A stretch of DNA of 19,843 bases. Source: Bacillota bacterium (lineage in GTDB: Bacteria > Bacillota > Clostridia > Lachnospirales > Lachnospiraceae). Below are positions 7,365-14,118 of the stretch, piece after piece; the first letter of the stretch is position 1; every line of letters starts with the position of its first letter. The stretch spans positions 1 to 19,843 of the forward strand of contig JAEZFH010000145.1 in the NCBI GenBank assembly GCA_023437885.1, read 5' to 3'. The notes beneath the pieces were generated by a model. That model was not told the origin of the DNA. It made no database searches and was given only the letters and a program-made list of their open reading frames with translations. The position numbers were made by a program, and so were the translations under genes.

Positions 7365-8717
7365 CTAAGCCTCCTTTCTACTGATTCTGGCACCAAGCTC
7401 AGTAATCTCTGTTACAATTCCGTCGATGCTGGAGTGAATATTGGCAGACAATCCTTTGTCATTGGCAGATGCAATCAGGTCTCCCTGTTTCACTCTGTCT
7501 CCTACGCCTACAACGGGTATTGCAGGCATGCCGATATGCTGCCGGAATAACAGGAATACCTCACCCGGATGAACTTCATGACACTCCTGCGCATGCCGTC
7601 CGTTATAGCTGCTTAAGCCCAATCTGGCAATCAGCCGGTCCGTAGGCACCTTGCTGGAGTCCACTCCCTCTCTTGCTGCGGGATTTAGATTCCGCTCCAC
7701 CTGAATTCCCTTCTCCCTCAAACGCCGTTTCATATTTTTATTGACCCTGCAGGGGGAGAGACTCATGGGACAGGAGAACATTTCGCAAATACCGCATTCA
7801 CAGCAATTAACCGCACTTCCAAAAGCCTTAAGATATTCCTTTTCATCCGTAATCATGGCTTCCTTCCAGATATTGCGCATTACAATATGAGGCTGCACGT
7901 TATGCCCGAGCTGATACCTGGGACACAGATCCGTGCACATCCGGCACTGGATACATGCACTTCTGGCCTGCAGAGCCATACGGTCAAAGGGCAGACGGCT
8001 GTGCTTGATCAGATAATGGTCCGCTGCAAGTACCATGATATTTCCTGTAGTTTTGGTAACCACCGCATTTTCCCTGTCTGCCTCCTTCTCGATTATCTCA
8101 CCCATCATTGGCCCGCCGAGGATGACTGCGTAGGAAGGAAGCTTCACCCTGGCCCTGGCAATGCACTCACTGATTCTCGTTCCTATGGGTACCTTGATCA
8201 TAATTGGGGCTTCCACCTCACCTACAATGGAGAGATATTTTTCTGTTACAGGTATACCCTCGATTGCATCCACAATATTGAGGACAGTTCCTATATTGCT
8301 CACTACTGCTCCCACATCGATGGGTATCCCCCGCTCCGGAACCGATTTTTGGCAGACCTGTTGTACGATTACCTGTTCATCCCCCGCCGGATAGAAGGTC
8401 TTCATCTCAAAAATCTCAATATCCGCATCGGCTCTTGCGATGGCCTCCTTCAGGCAGGAGATCTCTTCTATGTATTTATGCTTGAGTGCAATTACTTTTT
8501 TTCTTGCTCCCAGATGTTTGGCTGCTGCCTGGATTCCCGTTATCAGCTTATCTGCGTAATTGCGGCACAGAAATTTGTCGGTTTCAATCAGTGGCTCGCA
8601 TTCGGCAGCATTGACGATAAAGTATTCCGCCCTGGTATTTAATTTTACATGTGTCGGGAAACCGGCTCCGCCGGCCCCGACAACACCGGCCGCCTTAACC
8701 GCTTCTGTTAGATTCAT
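7365..8717 (-). CDS. PduS-like/RnfC-family cobalamin reductase (FMN, two 4Fe-4S)
   Basis: This 450-residue protein has the length of PduS (about 450). Residues 1-50 carry the Rnf/Nqo1-type glycine-rich segment GVVGAGGAGFPTHVKL and VNAAECEP. A central SLBB-like part follows (GMP-type turns around IVGEVEAPIMIKVPIGT). Two ferredoxin-like cysteine clusters come next: CIQCRMCTDLCP, and CCECGICEMFSCPMSLSPC. A C-terminal sandwich-hybrid/biotinyl-like segment follows (VKQGDLIA). PduS reduces cob(III)/cob(II)alamin for adenosylation and docks on PduT. Here it could supply the EutT reaction or recycle NADH across the shell. It follows eutN by 16 bases and precedes the PduT-like gene by five. In the eut operons I remember from C. 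difficile and E. faecalis this pair is not standard. Confidence 0.9.
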   Translation of the reverse strand: MNLTEAVKAAGVVGAGGAGFPTHVKLNTRAEYFIVNAAECEPLIETDKFLCRNYADKLITGIQAAAKHLGARKKVIALKHKYIEEISCLKEAIARADADIEIFEMKTFYPAGDEQVIVQQVCQKSVPERGIPIDVGAVVSNIGTVLNIVDAIEGIPVTEKYLSIVGEVEAPIMIKVPIGTRISECIARARVKLPSYAVILGGPMMGEIIEKEADRENAVVTKTTGNIMVLAADHYLIKHSRLPFDRMALQARSACIQCRMCTDLCPRYQLGHNVQPHIVMRNIWKEAMITDEKEYLKAFGSAVNCCECGICEMFSCPMSLSPCRVNKNMKRRLREKGIQVERNLNPAAREGVDSSKVPTDRLIARLGLSSYNGRHAQECHEVHPGEVFLLFRQHIGMPAIPVVGVGDRVKQGDLIASANDKGLSANIHSSIDGIVTEITELGARISRKEA

Positions 8718-8733
8718 AAACTCACCGCTTTCC

Positions 8734-9015
8734 TTAGATTAGGTTCTGATCAATCTCCCTATCATCCACAATTCCTACAACCGTTGCATCCACCGGAATT
8801 TCCATACCGCCTGCCGCTCCTCTTGCTGAGCTTCCGCCTACCAGGATTACTGTCTCGCCGATTCCGGCACCGATGATATCCGCCGCTATGATTGGTACTT
8901 TGTCGTTGCTTCCGTCAATGATATTGATGGGCTGAACAATAAGCAGCTTCAAGCCTGCGAGCTTCTCCTCTTTTCTGGTCGCCCAGATATTCCCGATCAC
9001 TCTGCCAATTCTCAT
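8734..9015 (-). CDS. eutN: EutN/CcmL-family pentameric shell vertex protein
   Basis: The 93 residues match the BMC-P (bacterial microcompartment vertex) family: the start MRIGRVIGNIWATRKEEKL, then LKLLIVQPIN, GAGIGETVILVGGSSAR and VDATVVGIVD. Pentamers of this family cap the vertices of the polyhedral shell. It is sandwiched tightly between the TIGR02536-type gene and the PduS-like gene. Length and motifs are normal for the family. Confidence 0.96.
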   Translation of the reverse strand: MRIGRVIGNIWATRKEEKLAGLKLLIVQPINIIDGSNDKVPIIAADIIGAGIGETVILVGGSSARGAAGGMEIPVDATVVGIVDDREIDQNLI

Positions 9016-9020
9016 ATGTT

Positions 9021-9788
9021 TTACCTCTGCTTTCTCTCGGCGGATGCTTCCCGTTCAATATCAATTTTTCTGTTATGCAGATATTCTTTTGCCAAATCCG
9101 TAAGAATAGCATTCTTATTAATGCAGATGCTGCTTATGTTTTCACCGGTCAGCTTTCTGATATCGCTTTCTGTGATTACTTTTTTATCAATCCGAAGCTT
9201 CTGCTTCCCTCCGGACTGCTCTGATTGCTTAGAAAGATATTCGGATTCCTTGCGGACACCCTCAGATTCATTTCGTCCGCATCCGCTGCACTGGGAAGGA
9301 TCCGACAGAACCGGCTCCAGGTCCGCATAACGGCTGAAAAGAACACCATAGCTTCTAAGCTGGTTCAGCTTTTCCTCCAGCATGGAATAATAGGCTTCCG
9401 GTGCAGTCTGCTTATACCGGTACAACTCAACTTCATCCTCCGCTATCAAAACCCGCTTTCCCAATAAGATTGCCCGGGAAGCCAGATGAAGGAACGGCGA
9501 ATCACAAATTCCCCCTGCCAGCTTGCCAAGGGCATCCACGGACAGCTGATAGATGACCACCGTATCATAATCCTCCACCTTCACATTATATTCCTTCAGG
9601 AAGGCACAGTCCAGCCTGCAGCAATCCTGCAGCCCCTTGTTCTCCAGCAGCTCATGGCACATGGTGTCATGATGTTCGGTCAGTATTAATACCTTTCTTT
9701 GATTGGCAGAAGACTCCCTGCTCTCAAGTCCGGCAAGCTTTGCCGCCACCCTGGCGAGAATTTCATCTACCAATTGGTTTTTATCCAT
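9021..9788 (-). CDS. TIGR02536-type ethanolamine utilization protein of unknown function
   Basis: The 255-residue protein resembles the uncharacterised Eut protein found between eutD/J and eutN in Firmicute eut operons. Residues 1-21 (MDKNQLVDEILARVAAKLAG) form an amphipathic helix like a microcompartment-targeting peptide. The middle part has a Rossmann/flavodoxin-like alternation (KVLILTEHHD ... YDTVVIYQLS ... KRVLIAEDEVEL), and a CSGC pair follows in a charged linker. The last 50 residues (VITESDIRKL ... ILTDLAKEYLHNRKIDI) repeat the module found at the N-terminus of EutT and of enterobacterial EutQ. ATG 9788 was chosen because GGGAG precedes it and it clears the eutJ stop; ATG 9818 would overlap eutJ. 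The function is unknown. Confidence 0.82.
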   Translation of the reverse strand: MDKNQLVDEILARVAAKLAGLESRESSANQRKVLILTEHHDTMCHELLENKGLQDCCRLDCAFLKEYNVKVEDYDTVVIYQLSVDALGKLAGGICDSPFLHLASRAILLGKRVLIAEDEVELYRYKQTAPEAYYSMLEEKLNQLRSYGVLFSRYADLEPVLSDPSQCSGCGRNESEGVRKESEYLSKQSEQSGGKQKLRIDKKVITESDIRKLTGENISSICINKNAILTDLAKEYLHNRKIDIEREASAERKQR

Positions 9789-9805
9789 ATACTCACTCCC
9801 TTCAA

Positions 9806-10621
9806 TCAAATAATACAATTCATGGCAATGCCGGCCGGAGTTACAAGAAATGGATTGTTGGGCTTCACTGTAGGAATTCCGGTCTCATTCTCAATAATTT
9901 TTTCGATACCGGTAAGGCAGCAGGTTCCGCCACATAGATAAATCATATCGGTCTGCTGCTTATCAATATATTTATTAATAATGGAGGCCATCTTTTCCAC
10001 AACTGCCTTGACGACCGGAAGTATCTCCCTGTGCCTGGAATAATCCTGCTTTATCCTCTCCGCTTCCGCAAATTGGATATGGTAATTCCCGGCCAGAACC
10101 AGGGATAGATGGGTTCCTCCCGTCGGCTCATCTTCCGTCCGGATAACATTCCCCTCCTGAAAGATGGCAAGGCCGGTGGTTCCTCCTCCGATATCCACTA
10201 CTACCCCATCTCTGATCTGATAGATGGAATTTGCCGCTGTCGGTTCGTCCAGGACTTTCACAACCTCAAAGCCGGCTCCCTCCGCAACATACTGATGCGT
10301 TTTCATACTGCTGTCTGTTCCTGCCGGCATCGCAATGGCACAATGGAGCAGCTCACAGCCGATCCGCTTTTCCAGCTTCTCCTTCAATTCCCTGACAATC
10401 ATCAGGGCACCGCGGTAATCCACGACCACACCGTCTCTGAGGACGTCCGCCGCCTGCTTCTCACAGGCAACCGGATTGTTCTCCTCATCCAAAACAACCA
10501 GTACAATGTATGCTGTTCCAAGATCCAGTCCGACCTTTAATTTTTTACCTACCGGCTGAAACGTAACCGCTTCTGACTGTTCAACCCGGTCCATATACGC
10601 ATTCACCCGTTCCAAATCCAT
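9806..10621 (-). CDS. eutJ: EutJ, Hsp70/actin-fold chaperone-like protein
   Basis: The 271 residues carry the actin/Hsp70 ATPase signatures: phosphate-1 VGLDLGTAYIVLVVLD, phosphate-2 VVDIGGGTTGLAIF and an adenosine motif YLCGGTCCLTGI, with DEPTAANS typical of EutJ. The length is near E. coli EutJ (about 278). Its precise role is not established; a chaperone or assembly function in the ethanolamine microcompartment is usually proposed. I chose ATG 10621 because GGAGG sits six bases upstream; earlier in-frame ATGs at 10624 and 10642 are too close to or upstream of that site. It is separated from the PduL-type gene by a 246-base gap with direct repeats, so it may have its own expression control. 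Confidence 0.92.
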   Translation of the reverse strand: MDLERVNAYMDRVEQSEAVTFQPVGKKLKVGLDLGTAYIVLVVLDEENNPVACEKQAADVLRDGVVVDYRGALMIVRELKEKLEKRIGCELLHCAIAMPAGTDSSMKTHQYVAEGAGFEVVKVLDEPTAANSIYQIRDGVVVDIGGGTTGLAIFQEGNVIRTEDEPTGGTHLSLVLAGNYHIQFAEAERIKQDYSRHREILPVVKAVVEKMASIINKYIDKQQTDMIYLCGGTCCLTGIEKIIENETGIPTVKPNNPFLVTPAGIAMNCII

Positions 10622-10867
10622 CATAATCCTCCATTCTGACAAAGCCCGCGAATCCGAGATGTGACTGCTTTGCCACCGCGTTTCCTACTAATTGCGTATT
10701 TGTACGTCCATACACGCAAACCATGCCAACAACATATATTCCGGCACTTGATGTCCTTCTGCTCTGTGGGTTCCCCCAGGATATTCCCTAATACTTCCGG
10801 GATATTCCCTCATTCTTCCGGGATATTTCCGAAATATTGCCGGGGTATAAATTCATTTTGCTCCTGT
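10622..10867. other. Intergenic region between the PduL-type gene and eutJ
   Basis: This 246-base gap is unusual in an otherwise compact operon. It holds three tandem 21-bp repeats next to the PduL-type gene and then about 150 bases without recognisable signals up to the eutJ ribosome-binding site. No convincing gene or promoter was found. Confidence 0.6.
10779..10841. repeat. Three tandem 21-bp repeats with GGGATATTCCC-type dyads
   Basis: Units at 10779-10799, 10800-10820 and 10821-10841 all begin GGATATT(C/T)CC and end in TTCCG or TTGCC. The first two are the closest match. Each unit contains or nearly contains the dyad GGGA-TAT-TCCC. They lie 27 bases past the PduL-type stop, on the way to eutJ. 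They could be operator half-sites or RNA hairpins. Confidence 0.8.
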
Positions 10868-11494
10868 TTACCCTCGTTCCGTACTTTTTATTATTTTGCC
10901 GAAAACAAATCCGTTAACCGATGCTGCATTGGCTTCATCAAAATCAATATGCATCCGGAATCTGAAGCTGTCGCTGACCCGGATAATCACATTCCGAAAG
11001 ATTACAGGACGTTCGCTGAATACATGTACACTGACCCGCTCCTTATCCTTCAATCCCAGACTCTCCGCAAGCTTACCGGGTATATGGATATGATTTTGTG
11101 CTATAATGACACCCTGGCGGATCTCCAGACTGCCGCAGGGACCCTCAATGGCAACACTGCCGGAACCTCCTACATCTCCCGATTCCCGGATCGGCGCCTG
11201 AATCCCCAATTCGACACAATCACTTTTTGATAATTCCACCTGAGTCTCTTTTCTGACCGGTCCCAGAACTGCGACATTGCTTTTCTTTGACCGGCTGCCA
11301 ATGAGATTCACACGCTCCTCTGCCAGGTACTGCCCCCACTGGGACAGCTCCCTCTTGGGAGTGAGCTTCGCACCGGGACCAAAGAGTATTTCCAGATCTG
11401 CCTGGGACAAATGTACGTGCCTCGCCGAAACCTCCACCTGCACCAAACCCGCCATGGAGATACTGTTCGCAATGGCTTCCACCAATTGTTCCAT
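10868..11494 (-). CDS. pduL: PduL-type phosphotransacylase (EutD role)
   Basis: The 208 residues show the PduL family pattern, not the Pta-type EutD of enterobacteria: VEVSARHVHLS with metal-binding His26 and His28, the core GPVRKETQVELSKSD followed by PIRESGD, a second histidine pair in AQNHIHIP, and HIDFDEANAA near the end. PduL converts acyl-CoA to acyl-phosphate using two zinc ions, so here acetyl-CoA from EutE would become acetyl-phosphate. The N-terminal residues 1-16 (MEQLVEAIANSISMAG) look like an encapsulation helix. AAAGGAGG precedes the ATG by seven bases. It sits 13 bases after eutT. Firmicute annotations often call this gene eutD. Confidence 0.94.
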   Translation of the reverse strand: MEQLVEAIANSISMAGLVQVEVSARHVHLSQADLEILFGPGAKLTPKRELSQWGQYLAEERVNLIGSRSKKSNVAVLGPVRKETQVELSKSDCVELGIQAPIRESGDVGGSGSVAIEGPCGSLEIRQGVIIAQNHIHIPGKLAESLGLKDKERVSVHVFSERPVIFRNVIIRVSDSFRFRMHIDFDEANAASVNGFVFGKIIKSTERG

Positions 11495-11507
11495 ATCTTT
11501 TCCTCCT

Positions 11508-12284
11508 TTAGCGGTACTCGCCGGCCAGGTACATGCACATCATGATGTGAAGCGCGCTGGATAGCCGGTTTAACTCCTCTATGATATCCGGTTTTGTGCA
11601 CTTGGTTCCGGTCCTGTATGCCTCCGAAGCTGCCACCTCCGTCTCTCTGACTGCGGCACGAAGATGGTTTAATATTGCATAGGTTCTGCCCAGGGTATAG
11701 TCCGGCAGCACCATCTGCTTTACCTTGTAATATTTCATGGGATCATGGGACCGTTCCCTCAGCTGGGCATGGGTTAATCCCAGGATGGTACCGCTTTTTA
11801 ACTCTTCCTCCATTACATCACAACGCATTATCTGTCTGAGTATTCCAAGAATTTCCGACAGATCCCTGACTACCTTCTGGTTTTCCTCTTTTTCCGCCAA
11901 AACGGTCTGTTCCAGCACAATCAGAGACTGAAGACTGTCCAGCTTTCCGCGAAATACTATTCTCGGATGATTCTTAACCACCAGTACGTTGCCGTACAGA
12001 TGTGTCATGTGTTCCGGTTTTTCCGTATAATAGGCACCGGTTTCATAATCAACAAATTTTGCATCGGGAGCGGTGGCGGACGCAGGTTTTTCTTCCGGTA
12101 TTCTGGATTCGCTTACTGCTGTTTTCTCAGATTCCTCATTACAGGCATTGGCAACCTTGATTTTTCGCTGCTGCAGATATTCTCTTGCAGCCGGAGAAAG
12201 CAGCTTTCCTTTTTCCACATAGTATACCTCCGGCTCCGATGCTCTTAACTCCAACCTGAGAATCGCTTCCGTAATCACCTTCAA
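11508..12284 (-). CDS. eutT: EutT, corrinoid adenosyltransferase
   Basis: The 258-residue product has two parts. Residues 1-40 (KVITEAILRLEL ... LLSPAAREYLQQRKIKV) match the N-terminal module of E. coli EutT. After a linker comes the adenosyltransferase domain, with THLYGNVLVVKNHPRIVFRGKLDSLQSLIVL and a helical C-terminal part (LNRLSSALHIMMC). The enzyme makes adenosylcobalamin for EutBC. No Cys-Cys pair occurs, so the HX11CCX2C metal motif of Salmonella EutT is absent. I chose the TTG at 12284 because AGGAGG lies eight bases upstream; the GTG at 12293 overlaps that site. The start then matches E. coli EutT. A strong hairpin separates it from eutM. Confidence 0.93.
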   Translation of the reverse strand: MKVITEAILRLELRASEPEVYYVEKGKLLSPAAREYLQQRKIKVANACNEESEKTAVSESRIPEEKPASATAPDAKFVDYETGAYYTEKPEHMTHLYGNVLVVKNHPRIVFRGKLDSLQSLIVLEQTVLAEKEENQKVVRDLSEILGILRQIMRCDVMEEELKSGTILGLTHAQLRERSHDPMKYYKVKQMVLPDYTLGRTYAILNHLRAAVRETEVAASEAYRTGTKCTKPDIIEELNRLSSALHIMMCMYLAGEYR

Positions 12285-12302
12285 ACGAATCACCTCCTTC
12301 TA

Positions 12303-12326
12303 TTCCTGCGGCCGAAGCCGCAGGAA
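12303..12326 (-). other. UUCG-capped hairpin between eutM and eutT
   Basis: TTCCTGCGGC (12303-12312) and GCCGCAGGAA (12317-12326) are exact inverse repeats around CGAA. On the transcribed (minus) sense the loop is UUCG closed by C-G, an unusually stable tetraloop. No U-run follows; the eutT ribosome-binding site comes four bases later. It is more likely an mRNA stability or processing element than a terminator. Confidence 0.7.
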
Positions 12327-12338
12327 GGAATGTTATTG

Positions 12339-12620
12339 TTATCCTAATTTAGGAAGTATGGATTCTACCTCATCGTGAGGTCTCGGGATAACATGGATGG
12401 AGACAACTTCTCCAACCCGTTCTGCTGCTGCCGCACCGGCGTCTACAGATGCCTTTACGGCACCTACATCACCACGGACCATAACCGTAACCAGTCCGCC
12501 GCCTACATGAACCTTGCCGATTAATGTTACGTTTGCTGCCTTAACCATTGCATCTGCTGCCTCGATGGATGCTACCAGTCCTTTTGTCTCTATCATTCCT
12601 AATGCTTGCATTGTTGCCAT
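12339..12620 (-). CDS. eutM: EutM-type hexameric BMC shell protein
   Basis: The 93 residues are a single canonical BMC domain: ALGMIETKGLVASIEAADAM, KAANVTLIG, GGGLVTVMVRGDVGAVKASVDAG and VVSIHVIPRPHDEVE. Hexamers form the facets of the shell, with the central pore at the Gly-Gly-Gly turn. AAAGGAGG lies eight bases before the ATG, a strong site fitting a highly expressed structural protein. It follows eutE by 18 bases and is followed by the UUCG hairpin. Confidence 0.96.
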   Translation of the reverse strand: MATMQALGMIETKGLVASIEAADAMVKAANVTLIGKVHVGGGLVTVMVRGDVGAVKASVDAGAAAAERVGEVVSIHVIPRPHDEVESILPKLG

Positions 12621-12638
12621 AATAATATCCTCCTTTTA

Positions 12639-14114
12639 TTATGCGGATTGGATCCGCTTGATTATTTTTTGTACAATTTCTTCGATCTTAACGGCATTGA
12701 TCTCTGTCCCAAAGCAGATGCCGGTGTCCTCCACCGGAGCATCCCGCCGGATCTCTTCCATACTGCGGATACCGTAAGCCACACGCTTGATATCCAGCAG
12801 ATTCATCGGACCGACATTCTCCGAGGTTGCACTCCCGCCGATAGCACCGCAACCCAGGGTCAGGGAAGGCATCAGCCCTGTGGTGCCCCCGATTCCGCCT
12901 AAGGCACTGGGGGTATTTACCAAAATTCTGGAAGCTGGAATTCTTCTTGCGAAATAATCGATGATCTTCTCATCCCTGGAGTGGATTGCAAAGGTGTGTC
13001 CCGCCCCTTCATAATGCAGTATCTCCGTACATACTTCACATACCTTCACATAATTCTCTGCTGTGTAGAAGGCCAGAATCGGAGCCAGCTTCTCGTTGGA
13101 ATAGGGATGGCCCCTTCCAACTCCGTCCTCCCGTGCCACCAGCACTCTCGCAGTTTCCGGTATCTGAAGCTGTGCCAGCTCTGCGATGGTCTGCACACTC
13201 TTCCCTACAATCATCGGATTCATGGTTCCGTTTGCCCGAAGAATGAAATCTCCCAGCCTCTTTCGTTCCATATCGTTCAGGAAATAAGCACCCTGCTTTT
13301 CCATCTCCCTCTGAACTTCCTCCGCCATATCCCCGTCACAGATGACGGATTGCTCGGAAGCACAGATGGTTCCGTTATCAAAGGTCTTGGAATCCATGAT
13401 ATATTTTACTGCTGCCGCAAGATCTGCGGACCGTTCAATGTAAGCCGGACCGTTTCCCGGACCGACACCGATGGCCGGAGTTCCCGAGGAATAGGCTGCG
13501 CGCACCATGGCTGAGCCGCCGGTTGCCAATATCATGGATATATCCGCATGCCGCATCAGGCTTTCTGTCGCCTGCATGGTCGGAATGGTAATACAGCTTA
13601 CCAGATCCTCATTCCCGCCGGCTTCTGCAATTGCCTGACGTATCACCTTCACGGCTTCAATGATACATTTCAATGCGCTGGGGTGCGGCGAGAATACAAT
13701 TGCATTCCCTGCCTTAATGGCAATCTCAGCCTTATACAGCGTGGTAGAGGTAGGATTGGTGGAGGGAATGATACCGGCGATTACACCTACCGGGATCGCA
13801 ATGGAGCGTACCTGTTTTTCTTCGTCCCAGGCAATCTCACCGATTGTCTTCATATCCTTGATCTCTTCATATACCCCGCGGCTTGCGAATACATTCTTGA
13901 TCACCTTATCGTCTACAATTCCGAAGCCGGTCTCTTCATGAGCCATCTCTGCCAGCCGTCTTGCATTACGGACTCCGGCGAAGGCTATGGATTTGACAAT
14001 CTTGTCTACCTCGCTCTGACTCTTAAGACTCAGCTCCTGCTGCGCTGCTTTTGCTTTATCAAGCAATTCCCGAACTTCCTGCACTGACAAAAGATCTTTA
14101 TCATATAACTGCAT
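12639..14114 (-). CDS. eutE: EutE, CoA-acylating acetaldehyde dehydrogenase
   Basis: The 491-residue enzyme oxidises acetaldehyde with NAD and CoA to acetyl-CoA inside the microcompartment. The aldehyde dehydrogenase fold is evident: IPVGVIAGIIPSTNPTSTTLYKAE, ATGGSAMVRAAYSSGTPAIGVGPGN, and the catalytic Cys251 in FDNGTICASEQS. The last 17 residues (VKIEEIVQKIIKRIQSA) form an amphipathic helix that looks like a C-terminal encapsulation peptide; the N-terminus also has a charged helix. It is slightly longer than E. coli EutE (about 467). CAGGAGAG precedes the ATG. The start lies only four bases after the stop of the BMC-Rho_N gene. Confidence 0.95.
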   Translation of the reverse strand: MQLYDKDLLSVQEVRELLDKAKAAQQELSLKSQSEVDKIVKSIAFAGVRNARRLAEMAHEETGFGIVDDKVIKNVFASRGVYEEIKDMKTIGEIAWDEEKQVRSIAIPVGVIAGIIPSTNPTSTTLYKAEIAIKAGNAIVFSPHPSALKCIIEAVKVIRQAIAEAGGNEDLVSCITIPTMQATESLMRHADISMILATGGSAMVRAAYSSGTPAIGVGPGNGPAYIERSADLAAAVKYIMDSKTFDNGTICASEQSVICDGDMAEEVQREMEKQGAYFLNDMERKRLGDFILRANGTMNPMIVGKSVQTIAELAQLQIPETARVLVAREDGVGRGHPYSNEKLAPILAFYTAENYVKVCEVCTEILHYEGAGHTFAIHSRDEKIIDYFARRIPASRILVNTPSALGGIGGTTGLMPSLTLGCGAIGGSATSENVGPMNLLDIKRVAYGIRSMEEIRRDAPVEDTGICFGTEINAVKIEEIVQKIIKRIQSA

Positions 14115-14118
14115 TCGG

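Noticed and set aside
7887..8642. 251-codon open frame on the plus strand
   Set aside because: It is antisense to the PduS-like gene, whose cysteine clusters and family motifs are unambiguous.
10661..11230. Plus-strand frame with a repeated IFP(N/H/K)xxG pattern
   Set aside because: The protein repeat only reflects the 21-bp DNA repeats, and the rest is antisense to the PduL-type gene.
12643..12657. GCGGAT/ATCCGC hairpin at the end of eutE
   Set aside because: It lies within the last codons of eutE, is only 6 bp and has no T-run; probably coincidental.
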